The notes: generated by a model from the letters alone, not told the origin. 64,000 nucleotides of DNA from Terfezia claveryi (GCA_015179025.1 WHUX01000009.1:620001-684000), one strand, 5' to 3'; shown: positions 23,654-35,814, numbered from the stretch's first letter. Made by a program: numbers and translations.

Positions 23654-25492
23654 TTACTCAAATCCATCCCTGCCCTCTCCTGGCCCATGACTTTCTTCCG
23701 CTCCTTCCCCGTTCCCCCCTGACTCCTCCTCGTTTTCCCCACGGTCCTCCGACGGATTTGAATCGAATTCCAAATCCGACATTTCTTCCTCGTCTCCTTC
23801 ATCACTTGATTCCCTCCCTATTAATCCCGCCTCACTTTGAATGTCATTCCCTTCATTATCGTCTATTTCTAACCTCGGCAAGGTAAATAAAGCTAGCTGC
23901 TGCATATGCCGACCTAGATGACTCCGCAGTCGATGGGCAGTGTGCTCCGACTGTATCGTACAGAGTGGGCATTGCTGTGGCGTACTCAGCGGTCTCTCAC
24001 AATTTGCAGCCAATGTAGATACATCTTGGTCCCCAACTAGCAACGCTGGATGAGATTCTTTGAGGTGGCGGGTGAAGTTGGAACTGGTGGAGAAGGCGAC
24101 AGTGCATTCCGCACAATACCATTCACGCCGATGGTGACGCTCTTCATGATCATACCAGCCATGGCGGGTTTCGAACAAGCGGTTTGACTTGGTGCACGAA
24201 TCGAATGTGCAAGCGTATGGTCGTAGATCTCTGAAGACATGCCGCCTGACAAAGGAGTTAGCTCCAGTGTGACATGCGCATTGGGATATAATATACAACA
24301 AACATACCGCCAAGCTCTTGAAGTCCGCACAATAATCAAAGAGTAGCAGTAAGGACACTGAAAGGCATCCCCAGCAAATACACGATCTGAATCTGGCGGA
24401 TCTGGAACTTTTAAAAGCTTCACCTTGGAATTCTCTGTTTCCGTGATCGTCCCAAGCGATGTCGCCGCTGTTTGTCCCCCCTCGCTCTCAGTTTCGATAG
24501 TATCAAGTGCAGGCACCACAGCGCTCTTTGGGACAATTGAAATTGTAGTTGATGTTTTAGCCGCTGTGATAACTGTTCTTGTGTCTTGATTAGTAGCCCT
24601 GTGGCCTTGGTCGAGCCCTGTGAGTTTTGCTTTTTCAATGCCTTCAAGTCCACTTGAAATTGTTTCATGATGGAGGAGCCGGTATTTGAAATACTGCCGG
24701 CGTTGGGTATTTGCATAGCCGAGGCGCCTAATGAGAAGCGGATCTGCCTTGGGGAACTTCTCAAGAGCATGTTGATAGTCAAAAAATTCGTAGTGGGATA
24801 GGTCAATCTCAGCGTATTTCCGAAGCCTGTCTTGTGGGACAGGCTGGCGCATCGCTACAGAGAGGGCGTACAAGCAGGAGATGATATTAGCGGTGTCATC
24901 AAGCTGGAAGACAAGATTCGATAAGGGAGACTCGGAGACTGCGCTCTCGGAGTCCGAGGCGTTATCCTCGGACTGCTCCCCATCGTCTTCTTCCTCCCCA
25001 TCATTTTCTTCGGCTCCATCGTTTCTTTCCTCCGCATCATTTTCTTCCTCTCCATCATCTCCGTCCGTTTGCTTCGCCTGTTCGATAATGGGATCCGGAA
25101 GGTTTTCCTGCGTCGAGCAGAGCGCTTAATCACACATTAATTAATTAGCAACCCTCCCAACTTGAATATCAGATTCCATACACACTTTCCAGCGAGGTGC
25201 TCAGTTCTTCCAGCAATTCCACCACAGTGTTCTGAATATGTGATGCCTCCTTCAGTTTATAATCTAGCGACATCCTATTACCAGCCGGTCGATGGGCCCC
25301 CATATTCCCAGCCCACACCCTCAAGCGTCCAATCTGGTCCTGAACCAGTTGTAGGGCAGGTTCTTTTGACTCATGGCTCTTAGAGTCCGGTTCAGGGGCC
25401 AGGTTGTCGACACTTGCGGTAATCCTTTCAAAAGCCGCGATACAGGAGTGGTACCAGTCCGCAATGGACTGAGGTGCATTTGCGCTCGCCAT
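23654..25492 (-). CDS. AcuF-like C2H2 zinc-finger protein, 571 aa, three exons
   Basis: Exons on the minus strand are 25492-25186, 25124-24308 and 24245-23654. They sum to 1716 nt and close in frame. The introns are 61 nt (GTGTGT donor, GCTAAT branch) and 62 nt (GTATGT donor, GCTAAC branch, TCAG acceptor). The chosen start gives MASANAPQSIADWYHSC; an upstream in-frame ATG exists but the conserved region begins here. Residues 1-102 are helical, with GRLRVWAGNMGAHR and SLDYKLKEASHI typical of fungal C2H2 proteins of the AcuF-like type. An acidic stretch follows at about 110-160. The C-terminal half has atypical zinc fingers: FQCPYC...WRRHVFRDLRPYAC, DHEERHH, WYCAEC...FTRHLKESH and CPLC...LRSHLGRHMQQLALF. 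The role is unknown; DNA binding is likely by family. It is divergent from the DUF7580-like gene with 188 bp between starts, and the satellite begins just past its stop. Confidence 0.9.
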
Positions 25493-25680
25493 CGTCGTTG
25501 CACAACCCTCTATGGCCTTCGACGGTGGGAATAAGTGGGCGTTTATGGTAGAATAACGTGCAGATATTTGCTTTTTCATGCTGACCCCGCTTTCCAGCCG
25601 CAACCACTCTGATCTTCAAGCATATATACGCACATATCGCCTACCACATTGAAGCTTCAGTCATATCCTCCAGCTTGATC
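25493..25680. promoter_or_regulatory. Shared divergent promoter region (188 bp)
   Basis: This is the only DNA between the start codons of two divergently transcribed, intact genes, so it should carry both promoters. No clear operator was recognised. Co-regulation of the pair is inference from the geometry. Confidence 0.6.
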
Positions 25681-27912
25681 ATGGTGACCGGAATCGAGAT
25701 AGCCGGGCTTGTGCTTGGCGGTTTCCCACTGGCAATTGAGGGCATCAAGGCATACGGCGATGGCATGAAGACGTTCAAGGACATGAAGCACTACCAGCAA
25801 ATCCTCGTCCAGTTTTCCCGAGAGCTCAAGGTTGAGCGGTGCAAATACGACAACACATTTCTCGGATTGCTCACGGAGCTGGTGGGGCCAGCAAAAGCAA
25901 ACCTAATGAAGACTGATCTCAAAAGCGCCGAGTGGAACGATAAGGACTTTCGGTCACAGCTCAAGGCTCGAATGGGCCCAGCGGAGGAGACGTTGGACAA
26001 TTGGCTGTATGTGGCCGAGCAACTGAACGAAACCTTGCGTACAGTGTGCGAAAAGTTCAAGTTATCGCCGGAGCAGGAAAAGAAGGTGCTGCCAGTCCCG
26101 CAGGTTAAGTACTCTATATATCGCGTTCTTCGCTGATCACCATACAAGTACCTAGGCGACCTTGATCTGGAGAAGGAGGCGCCGGAAATTTGACCCTCGC
26201 TTGGCCTGGAATGTGGGTATGTTGCGCGAGTACCGCACAGGTACGTACATTGTTTGTACCAGCCCTGTACCAGCCAGGTGGAGATTGGCCGAAGTCATCT
26301 GACCGGTGAGTCTCTGCACGAATCGTGCATCGACCCGGGGCAGCAGAACAGATAGAGCTTATCCGCCAACGGAACGAGGATCTCATCATACTTGCCAACG
26401 GTGGACAGCGGCCGGCCTCCAGCTACGGCGCCGGTTCCTCCAACAGCCCAGAAATTAGCGACAGCCTCTTCGAGTACCATCAGGGTGTCCAGCGCCATGC
26501 AAGAGTGCTCTACGCCACCATGGGGGAAAGGCTCTCGCCTCCAACATGTGAATGCGCGGCCCCACATGGTGCGCATCTGGAGTTGAAAATGCGGAGCACG
26601 CCGCCGACGAAGCCGCTATCAAAGTCAAAGGCAGTTGGACCAAATCGGTTTTTCACCTTCAGCCTTGTGTTCTCAACGCAGAACAATGGCCATCAGCTCA
26701 CGGCAATGTGGCGGGGGTTTCAGCTTGAGCCCATTGAGGACCGCAGCCGCAGGAAGTCGCAAGTGTCTCTCGCACCGTCCTCGAGTAGCTCAAGCCTGCC
26801 TCCAACAGTCCCCCGCCAATCTCGAATCCCGTCGCCTATGCGGTAAATATAGATCCGCCATCATTAGTTGGCTGATGATATACAACTAACTTAACAATAC
26901 CACCAGAAAACCCAATATCAGCGACCCCGAGTGGTGGAAGACTAAATTTGGACCAACATCTAGTCTACATCCATGTGAACATCGACCTACTACCCTGAAG
27001 CCTGCTACCCTGAAGCCTGCTAAGATACTGAAACGAGCGAGGTTTGCAGACGAGGGTAAAAGCGGTGAAGATGATGACATCGATGTCACTGACCCTCATG
27101 CATTCAGTGATTCACCGACTATCCCGTGCTTTTGTACAACCATTGCAACATACAAAACCATTCATCGCCCACCGAAATGCGTTGGTCTCCTCACCAGTAC
27201 AGACAAACACGAATATCGGGTCTGGACCCTGTCGCAGCATTTTCCCGAACCAGAGCACTTTGTTTCGCTCGCCGACCTGATCACCACCTATACAAATATT
27301 CTAGATCAGCCCAACCGTACGAGCCGCCTGGTCCTCGGTTTGACACTTTTATCTTCAGTCCTTCAACTCAATACTACACAATGGCTCACGGAAGTATGGC
27401 AGGCCAAAGATATTCTTTTCCCTGAAGCAAGCTCCCAAGCTACTGATCGATATCACGGGCACAATATTCTTTCCCGTCCGTTCGTTCATCGGCATTTTAG
27501 CAGCAGTGGTAGCACAGCGGCCAGTGATGAATACCCCCCCGACTCTCAACAACAACGAGCAAATCAGGCAAAAACAATCCTGGGATCCAACCTTAGCTTA
27601 TATTCGTTGGGAATTGTTCTACTTGAAATATGGTATTGGCAGACATTTAGTTCGCTCTATAAGTTATCAAGAACGAGACAATCAGAATTGGAATTCTCTT
27701 TGTATCTCTCTACCAAGCTTCGGGACGAGGCAGGAGATGAATACGCTAGCGCTGTGCAAGGGTGTATCCGGGGATTTCACATGCGAGAGAAGGATTTGGA
27801 TGACCATTCATTCAGGCGCAAAGTATATCAAGATATTTGGGGACTGTTAGAGGTGAATTTGAAAACATTTGCTAAGTGTGATAGTATACAAAAGTTTATT
27901 GGAGAGGAATGA
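25681..27912 (+). CDS. DUF7580-like fungal protein, 670 aa, four exons
   Basis: Exons 25681-26103, 26156-26240, 26344-26842 and 26907-27912 sum to 2013 nt and close in frame. Donors are GTTAAG, GTACGT and GTAAAT; CTGAT/CTGAC branch points are visible in the first two introns. The start MVTGIEIAGLVLGGFPLAIE is the usual opening of this fungal family and fits a hydrophobic N-terminal helix, followed by helical sequence with AYGDGMKTFKDMKHY and ELVGP. The C-terminal third holds the conserved RLVLGLTLLSSVLQL...WLTEVW region and NLSLYSLGIVLLEIWYW (about residues 564-580), reminiscent of a degenerate protein-kinase C-lobe without a visible catalytic loop. Related proteins are often linked to prion-inhibition/propagation or HeLo-type annotations; no activity is established. 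The gene has no stops or frameshifts, unlike its surroundings. Confidence 0.9.
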
Positions 27913-29440
27913 GTAGTATGGGTTATTTCTGTGGAGAGATTGGGTGGAGGAGACACAGAGAATTCACATGGTACTGTTAGTACAATTCGGCGGTGGCGCT
28001 ATAGATAGCAGGATGGTAAAGCGTTTCATAATCATTTGAACTTCATAATTTCTGACAATTCACCGAGTTTATTCAAATATTTTCAGTGACACTACACGAA
28101 ACGCTGTGAATCAAGGACGGTAGAGATAGGTGAACAAGAATCGAGGTTACTTTTTTTTTACAGGGTACCAAGTATGGAGTGTACACAACTAGGAGAAGCA
28201 TGGAGCTCAATTAGTCCTCGGAATATTCACAGCCAGGAGTCCCTTTCCTTTCTAAATGTAACCATCTATTTTAAGGAACCCGCAGAAGAATGGAAGTCTT
28301 TCATCGCTCAAACCTAGGCCTTGTATAAGCCGATATGAGAAAATACTTCCACCAGCATTTACAGCCCTTGGGGAGTTATTTTCAAACCTGAGCTGCCTTA
28401 TCCACAAATTTGTGTCAGTTGTATGTATAGCCTATACAATAGCGGGTATAACTGCATGTCCGCTGGAGACCGAATGTGCATCCAAAGAGACTATGTGGCA
28501 TGAAAAAAATCAACAAAAACATTATTGAATCAGAATTGAGTAATACTAGAGTAGGTATACTTCATAGCCATGACTAAATTCCAGTCTGGTTCATGGTGCG
28601 TTTCAAATGTTGATTCACCAACTCTTGCAAGAAGGGGTGAGCGTCACAAAATAATTTAAAAAACTATGTAGCAGACCTCATGATAAGTTAGGTTACCCTC
28701 AGGTGGAACTGCAAGGAACTCCCTGAGTATCATGCATACATACAACGCCGAATATCCCTATGTTGCATACAATGTGACATGATCAAAACCTGTAAGTATG
28801 CATTAAAATCTGGAGATATATATGGGCTTTCTGAGAGTATTAAATGTTTTCTCGAGTCTAACACCTGGGTCACCAGGCCTTGCCCACTGCTACAACCCAG
28901 GCTATCCCGCAAACTCTTCTGAATGTATCACACTTCCACTAACACAATACATTCCTCTCCTCAATCACATTCCTCAAACCCCAATTACCCTACGGGGGGC
29001 AATCGGAAACGAGCTGGCTCCAATACAGCTTGGAAGGCGGGGTGCTAGAGGTTTGTGTAGAGGATTTGGGAAGTTCATGCACTACCAACCAAAACTGCGC
29101 CATTTCTAGATTGACTTTAGGGAGTCAAAATTTCTTACAATGAAAAAGGGAAATACATAGCGGATGCCACGAGCTTTGCAAAATTAGCTTTTGTTTTTTC
29201 GGAAGTCTATACTATGGAGCCTAAGGCTATGAGTTGTGAAGAATTCGTTCTTCTTATGAGAAAGAGATATATTCGAATATCTCATGAGAGAAACCGCGTG
29301 CTTAATGAACACATAAAAGTAAGGAGACCCGTCCGTCTTAACTATCCTACTGACACATTCATTCTGCAGTTCGCACACTCACTGCACAATTCGCACATTC
29401 GCCCTTCGCACATTCGCCCTTCGCACGTTCGCCCTATGCC
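27913..29440. other. Intergenic DNA, no gene seen
   Basis: About 1.5 kb downstream of the DUF7580-like gene without recognisable coding sequence. Open frames at 28822-29109 and 29214-29576 lack motifs. Near 29385-29435 a short GC-richer tandem (TTCGCACATTCGCCC, three units) is present. Confidence 0.5.
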
Positions 29441-29469
29441 CGCGTCATCTTATTACCTCTGTTCCAACA

Positions 29470-29575
29470 AGTCGGCCCCGTTCCCTCATCTTAAAAGACT
29501 CGGAACAACGGGCTACGTAAATGCTCTGCCTCCCGAGCCAAAAGAAGCTTATAAAGCGAGCATACAGCAGCTGTA
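29470..29575 (+). repeat. Dispersed repeat also present inverted at 36440-36545
   Basis: Here and at 36440-36545 (minus strand) the DNA shares CTGCCTCCCGAGCCAAA and adjoining sequence; both copies can be read as TTGY[VI]N[AV]LPPEPK. The shared block is about 60 bp with substitutions. It is probably a piece of an unidentified transposable element, not a host gene. Confidence 0.5.
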
Positions 29576-29629
29576 GTCTGGTTGCAGCAGCTGCTACAAG
29601 GTCGACAGAGTTCTACCTACCTAGGCTAG

Positions 29630-29938
29630 TACGCTACCGTCCTAGAATCGGAGTTCAGGGAGCACGACTAGATAGCCGAGGAGCATTCGCAGGGATAGCG
29701 AGTCTTCGTAGGGAATAATACAGTACGGACAGGAGTTGTGTTACTTTCAAGGGACAATTTTAAACTAGAGAAGACACTACTGTAATGTGGATCTGGCGGC
29801 ATAGCGGGGTAGCTGGGAATGAGGAAGTGACTTCCCAATCTCAATCCTACTTAAGGTGTTGGAGCTGGCGGCGGATAATTATTTACGTAACTTCGGGACT
29901 TTACGTTGATTGTGGGTATAGACTATTTAAATTAAAAA
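29630..29938 (+). mobile_element. LINE relic: RNase H end and A-rich tail
   Basis: At 29784-29830 one frame reads MWIWRHSGVAGNEEVTSQ, close to the WIPGHSGVAGNEEAD signature of the RNase H domain of Tad/I-type LINEs (the Asp is changed). An A-rich end follows near 29930-29937, preceded by a GATTGTGGGTATAGACTATT-type block that also occurs before an A8 run at 35820-35862. The rest is too degraded to read. Confidence 0.55.
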
Positions 29939-30379
29939 AAGATCCTGTTTTTGAACGTTAATAGACAGGACCGTAAATAGAGAGGGCTATGATTTATATT
30001 GACCCCCATGATAAAGATAAGCGAGCCAATACATGGCACAAATCCACATGCAAAAAAAACGTAGACCTAGAAAGACTCGAAAAGTGGTCCCCTTGAGAGA
30101 CTGAAACCTCTATGTTGCCCCATCATTCATATCTGCTCTCGACTCTCGCTCCTGGAGTAGCTGCCAAATTGTGTCTAGAAACGTGGTCCGGGGTCAGAAC
30201 AGGCCCCCCTCGTCCCACTTGCTCAACCTTATAGACCGCCCCAACAATAGAATTCGCTAGTGCTATATATCTCGAGCATTACCCTATAACGGCAGTGCAG
30301 GCAATTTGGCTATCGTATCACACAGATCCTCGGGTTTGATAGGGCCCACAAATGGGTCATACCATTAACCACACTGCCA

Positions 30380-30646
30380 TCAGGTACCGTCGGTCTCAAG
30401 GTGATATTCTCTTGCATTGCTATTTCTATCTAAAATTTTGAATAGTCGAAATCGAAACCTTCCAGCTCCATTGATAGCTCCATCTTGAATAGCAATGCCT
30501 GTATTCCAGATCTTAATTGCTCTCTCTGCTGAGGGTCTATTATGTACATTTAAGACTTCCTCGTCCTCCCTGTAACTGTTTTCCAACCGAGACATGTGCA
30601 GTTCCCAATCATCATCATTGTTCCATTTCTTCTTGCTTCGCTTCAT
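30380..30646 (-). CDS. Small unrecognised ORF, possibly a gene fragment
   Basis: A minus-strand frame of 88 codons begins MKRSKKKWNNDDDWELHMSR and includes AIQDGAINGAGRFRFRLF. Past its stop a one-base shift continues with PDGSVVNGMTHLWALSNPR, which reads like the same protein, so this may be a frameshifted relic. No family was recognised and no splice sites were convincing. Confidence 0.3.
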   Translation of the reverse strand: MKRSKKKWNNDDDWELHMSRLENSYREDEEVLNVHNRPSAERAIKIWNTGIAIQDGAINGAGRFRFRLFKILDRNSNAREYHLETDGT

Positions 30647-30918
30647 ATTGAATCAGGCCTGTAAGAATGCTCTGGACCCTCCCTCTCCGAATTCTAGCGG
30701 CGTGTGCCGTTTCGTGACCTCCTCCAATACAAATTGCCTCCTCTTCTTCACTCCTCCTTCATCATCGAATTCGAGCAGCAATTCACTGCTGCCTTTGCTC
30801 CAATTTTAATGAGACCGAACAGACAGGGTGGCGCTATTTTTAAACTGTGCAGACCGACTCAAATTTGGACTTAGAGTAAGCCTCCAAAAAGGTGAAAGCT
30901 ATAATGTAAATTGGATTT

Positions 30919-31900
30919 TTTTTTTTTTTTTTTTTTTTTTAACCCGTGATCGCCTAAGGTCATGAAGGGGTCTCGAAGCCACTCCTTAAAGGGTTCGACC
31001 TATACTTTCGATTAAGAAAGCTCGCAAAATAACTACATCTGCTACCAGCTCCCGTCCCCTTAAAATGAGATTGAGCTTAGTGAAGAAAGTCTCAACCAGA
31101 TCCATTGTGACTTTCTTATCCCTATCCTTCCTCTTCCGCAACCACCGCTCTCTATAGTCTGTCTGCTCCCAAGAATTCCAACCCCGCCCAATTCACTCTC
31201 CGGAAATACAGGATAAAGCTACCTGCATTCCGGGCCCACCGTAGGGTCCAGGACTTGTTTCCTCACTTGAAGTTTTCCCTTTCCGGAACTGTGTTCCACT
31301 TTAGAACCCTTCCCATTCCGTTCCAACTACTCGCCGGCTGGCCTGCCTCTTATTCCAGGCTTGCCTGACTCTTCCGTAATCTCCCCCTCTGACCTGCTCC
31401 ACCGCTCCTTGCTTAACCAGTCTGTCGGCTTCCTCTGCCGTAAATCCCGGCAACAGCCTTCGCCCAACCAAAACTGACTGCCTCCTCCACTATCCGCTCC
31501 TGCCTGTCTCCAATCTCCTCAACCCACTTCAAGTCCCCAGTCCTTCCGTTCCCAGACTCGCACGCCGCAGGGATCGCCATTATTGCAGCTTGTGAGTTCG
31601 TTATGATCAGGACCTTTTCTTCTCGCCTATCCCCAAGAATGGTCCCCCCAATTAATTGCGGAGGGGTTCTTCATAATCTTGATCGCCAACCTTGCTTGTC
31701 CGGCCTCGAGTCACCAGCTCCCTCCTTGCGCCTCTCGTAGCCCCAGTGGGTCTCCAACTCCCGCTCCCAATCCCGCTGCCCTCTCCACCCTGGTTCTGCA
31801 CCCCACATCGCGATGCTCCAGATCGATCCAGTGCATAGATTCTTCCAGCTAACCGCGCTGATTCCCATTCTTCACCCTTGGGGGGGAATTTGTAGTTTCG
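30919..31900 (-). mobile_element. Degenerate Tad-like LINE fragment with poly-A tail
   Basis: On the minus strand the sequence ends in an A tail of about 20 bases (the T run at 30919-30942 on the plus strand). Upstream it encodes a LINE RNase H domain in broken frames: VLIITNSQAAIMAIPAA (DSQAA with Asp changed to Asn) and, after a shift, PGFTAEEADRLVKQGAVEQV, matching the GNEEADRLAKQGA motif. Frameshifts and stops are frequent. The reverse-transcriptase part is not recognisable in the window. Confidence 0.7.
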
Positions 31901-31904
31901 CTCA

Positions 31905-32830
31905 AAGGATAATAAAAAGTTGATTAATGTGCTCGTGAGAGCGCGCTGAAGAAATTAAAGTCAGAGACGACGTCAGAAGTATCCTGTTGTTGAATTCTCG
32001 TAATCACTCAGTCCTTCGAAGTTGTGCCGATATCCAGACACGCATGCTGGCTCGGTAGAGATATTTAAAAACGTGCTTCTCCAAGAGGTGGTTCCAGGGC
32101 CAACTGCAGGGAGCAAGAAAATGTTTGACAGCTTTTGATAGCTTAATCAGACACCGCCTGCATCGCGCTTGGATATATGTTTGCGTGAGTCTTTATTCAA
32201 GTAGTAGGAGAAGAACGACAAGTTACACGTACGATGTATTGCGATCTCTTCTATATTCCAATGAAACTTATATGCTTGAAACCATTACGTGTGGCTGTTA
32301 AGGGTTGCTGCTGCATACGCATTTGGAACATCCGCAATACGAAGGAGTAAAAAGAGCATTTGTGAGTGAGTCAGTGCAATTCATTCCGGGGTTGGTTAAA
32401 AGGTGCGCAAATCCTTCATACGGAGTACCGTAAAAGTGCGAATGTATGAGCAATTCAAGATCATGAAATTGCTGAGCGATATTCCTCTCCGAGATATTTT
32501 GTAGTTAGAGGTTCACCCATTAACTCACATCTGGCACTCACATGCACACAGTTGTCTTTTTTAACATTGGCTCCGCGTCCATGGAATTCATTTTACTTAG
32601 CATGGCTGAATTGCGCTTGCGGTAAAAAGCTGTCATCAGAGTGCGTTTGCACGGTCGACATCGCTGTACGAAATTTGCAAAACGTTATGAGTAACTAATT
32701 GTATCTAGGATAGACTTTGTGGCAAGCCGAATTCAATTTCCAGATTCCATGATGATATCGATTATAATGCGCCGATACGTCCAGCAGATCTCACTTGGTA
32801 TGCGCCCACTTGAGAAATCAAAGTTCCCCT
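31905..32830. other. Intergenic DNA, no gene seen
   Basis: No open frame with family features lies between the LINE relic and the 3-prime end of the methyltransferase gene. A TACGGAGTA-like string (CATACGGAGTACCG) is near 32417. Confidence 0.6.
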
Positions 32831-32836
32831 ATCCTC

Positions 32837-34392
32837 CTACTTTCCCTGCGCGTTTCTCTTCTTTTTGGGCATCTTCCTCCCATATACAAACCATCTGATC
32901 AACAGTTAGTCAAATAACTCCGCGTTCAATCAGTGGAAGTGTAAATCATATGGAATTCCCACCACTTACCCGTAAGTATAGTAATTATTCTTTGCATATG
33001 ACTTCGCTACCTTTTCGCACAATTCCTCAATATCCTTAACTAACCACCCCTCCCTCGTCAACAAATGTATTGCAAACGGTAACAAACTATCCAGACCCCC
33101 CAGCAACGCCCATTTTCCAATCTCCTTCAGTCGTTTGTCCTTTGGCCATGGTCCAATAGGCCAAATCGCTTTCCGTGCAACACAATCAACAAACCCTGCT
33201 CGCTCCATCCGTGCTTTGATGGTTGGCGCAACGACAAGTGGCCGTCCGTGCTTCTTCGCGGCAGTGGTAATATGGTAAGTATACGTTGATATTGGATGCT
33301 CCTCACTATCTCCTTGAAGAAGGGTCCCATCGGAGAGATAAATTTGGTTGCCGTAGTCTTGGTACTCGAGATATCCACCAGGAGCGGTTTTCCTAGGAAG
33401 GAGCGTGGGCATTATTATATAGACGTGGTTGTATATCAACTAAATAGAGTGCCAGTGCCTGACCAGGAACTCACATGTACGCTTGCTCAATTACTTTGTC
33501 CCAATCCATGAAGGAACCAGACATAGATCGCATATGGATATAGTCAAAATAATTGTCCGGGTATGTCCATTCTTCCTCCATATCGTCTACCTCAAACTGG
33601 ACGTTGGGGGGAACCCTATAGATATGTCAGCATTTACCTCCTTGCAATACATTGGGACCATGGAGTATCCAAAGTTGAAACTGCACCTTAATAAGGCCTT
33701 ATTCGACTTACCAATTAGGTTGGATTGGACTGACGTCTGTGCCGATTACCTCAGCTTGAGGATGCTCACTATTTGACGAGATGAACATAATTAGCATGAC
33801 CCGGCATTTTGCGCCACGAAGGTTACACTCCGCAGGGTTTCTCACTCAGCAAAATCAATTGCCCAAATTCCAGTTCCCGTTCCTACATCCAATACCCTGT
33901 GAGGATTATCCAACGGGGCAGTCCACAACCGGCCCCCCAAGAGCGACAGGAAAAGGTGGTGGAATAAATCGAGGCGATCTTGTTCTTTCTCATCATTGGG
34001 CATGAAATAACTTGCTTTATGAAAGCGGTCGGAATGATATCGGCGCCCATTAGCGTAGGTGAAACTGAAGACGCTGGAGGCTACGGATGTAGTGGAACTG
34101 CTGAGTCCACTAATGGATGTTTGTAAATCCCCCCAATAATGGGTGTCGTTCGTTAGCCGGCGAATCAAGTACGGCTCGAGCTCGAAATGTTTTCGGCATA
34201 CCTCCCAATGCTAGAATCAAATTCACTTGCGGAATCCTGCGAATGAATAAGCAAAAACTTTATAAACACAAATTTTGAACAAAAGCAACATCTCGAACGT
34301 ACATCATCCTCAATGGCCGCGCTAGCCCAGCCCCCTTCATGTAGGGGAATAAACCCGTCCTGGGCAAATGCTGTATCGGGCTGCGCCGCCAT
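32837..34392 (-). CDS. LaeA-like SAM-dependent methyltransferase, 355 aa, seven exons
   Basis: Exons on the minus strand are 34392-34303, 34236-34202, 34109-33846, 33768-33712, 33615-33475, 33392-32970 and 32894-32837, totalling 1068 nt in one frame. All six introns have GT-AG ends, several with GTAAGT/GTGAGT donors and GCTAAC/GCTAAT/GCTGAC branch points. The N-terminus is Asp-rich (AAIEDDDSASEFDSS), followed by SSVFSFTYANGRRYH, the usual opening of fungal TAM/LaeA-type enzymes. SAM motif I is VLDVGTGTGIWAIDFA (about residues 113-129), followed by AEVIGTDVSPIQPNW, VQFEVDDMEEEWTYP and FDYIHMRSMSGSF, then KTAPGGYLEYQDYG. The C-terminus WFVYGRKMPKK fits the family. The family methylates protein or small-molecule substrates; LaeA itself controls secondary metabolism and development. 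The substrate here is unknown. The gene looks intact. Confidence 0.93.
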
Positions 34393-34666
34393 GATAATCA
34401 ATATCTGTTTATGTTTTGTGCGCTTAAAAGTGTAGCTGTCTCAGTAATTATGAAAGTCAAGTGTAAGAAGGATCTTGCGTACGCCGATGTGTATGATTTG
34501 GAGGATGTGTACTGTCATGACTATATATAGGTAGATGAACATTTCCATGGTGGAACTTTAACCGGAATTCTGTGCCTCGGGTACACCACTTGTATCTTCG
34601 CACTGAGCTGCATTTCAGGGTAAACTTGTGTGAGGCTCAAGTCCGCAAGTTCGACATCTAGTAATA

Positions 34667-35553
34667 CACTCAAACCTTGCTATACCGGACTGCATAAATC
34701 CGCTGTAATCTGTCCGGTATAGCTAATATCCGTTATAGCAAATAGCGTGGGGTCCGTTCTAGGCGGGGTAAAAGGATAGATGCAGAGATTGTTTACCTTA
34801 CCTATACAACCGTTCCATGAGCTTGCTTATCACCACCGGAACCAACTCTCAACAAGTAAATACTCTAGTTGAAAATTAGTTGAAGAGTATCTTGACTATA
34901 ATGAAGATGAAGTGAATACTACTATATCTCCAGAGGTCATTAACATTGAAGAGATTATTCATGATCTAAAGGGTTTAGATAGTGAGGACAGCGAGGAGGA
35001 AGATCTTGAGGACCTTTATGCGCCACCTTTTATACCTCCAATTACAACTGCTCAAGCACGCTCTCACCTTACTGAGCTTATTCGGCATTTGGAAGCTCTT
35101 ACAGTTTCAGAACTTCCTGGAGGAAAGCCCCATCTTAATATCTTTGATGTTAGCTATCATCTTGAGCAAGCTCTTACTGGCAATATGCATGAGACACGTG
35201 TTCAGCGTCTTTATTACTGATTGGTTTTCACCGGTAGCATCTTCATGTCAACGTCTGTAAGTGGATAATGTTCTACTGTTCTATAGCTGTTCCATTTCGT
35301 GGTTGCGCTATTTTGTATTCTTTTCTATGCTATTGTGCTGTTTTGATGCCTTACTACTGTTACCATTCCGTTATAGCAATTACATTTACCTGTAATAATC
35401 CCTGTAACGCCTTACCAGGCAATCCGGTACGGTATCCGGTATAGCAAGTAGATGCCTCACCTAAATGGTTGAAAATGGAGAATTTTGACCTGAGCCGTTC
35501 CGGTATACCAAGGGATCCGCTATAGCGAGGTCCGGTATAACAAGGTTTGAGTG
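34667..35553 (+). mobile_element. Pogo/Fot1-like non-autonomous element (887 bp)
   Basis: The terminal inverted repeats read CACTCAAACCTTGCTATACC at the left and GGTATAACAAGGTTTGAGTG at the right, each bordered by TA, as in Tc1/mariner (pogo/Fot1) elements. Sub-terminal CCGGTATAGC motifs recur several times near both ends. Only the C-terminal tail of a transposase remains inside. Confidence 0.75.
34864..35219 (+). pseudogene. C-terminal remnant of a pogo-like transposase
   Basis: The frame runs from about 34864 (LVEEYLDYNEDEVN) to the stop at 35218-35220, with an acidic run DSEDSEEEDLEDLY and a helical end TTAQARSHLTELIRHLEAL. It resembles in composition and position the tail after the DDE domain of pogo/Tigger-type transposases. 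The catalytic and DNA-binding domains are absent. Assignment rests mainly on the surrounding inverted repeats. Confidence 0.5.
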
Positions 35554-35814
35554 TACCTGTATAAAGGGATCCGTATAAAGTAGGATTACCGGTACGCATG
35601 TATGTAACATCTTGGGATTAGTGCCGACTAGGATTCTACAGGTATTGCTTACTGCAAGATACGTAACCCTCATAGACTAGGTTAAGTACTTAATATTGCT
35701 TTTTTTGGACTTGCTTGCAATACCTGTACGGAGCACAAGGAGTGATTGGCATTGCTTTTGGATTTTAGGTAACTATGTACTGTACCTTGGGTCTGCCTGG
35801 GACGGATCCCCATC

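Noticed and set aside
21056..23886. Many 69-143-codon open frames across the satellite
   Set aside because: They are the same repeat translated in rotating frames; no start context, no motifs.
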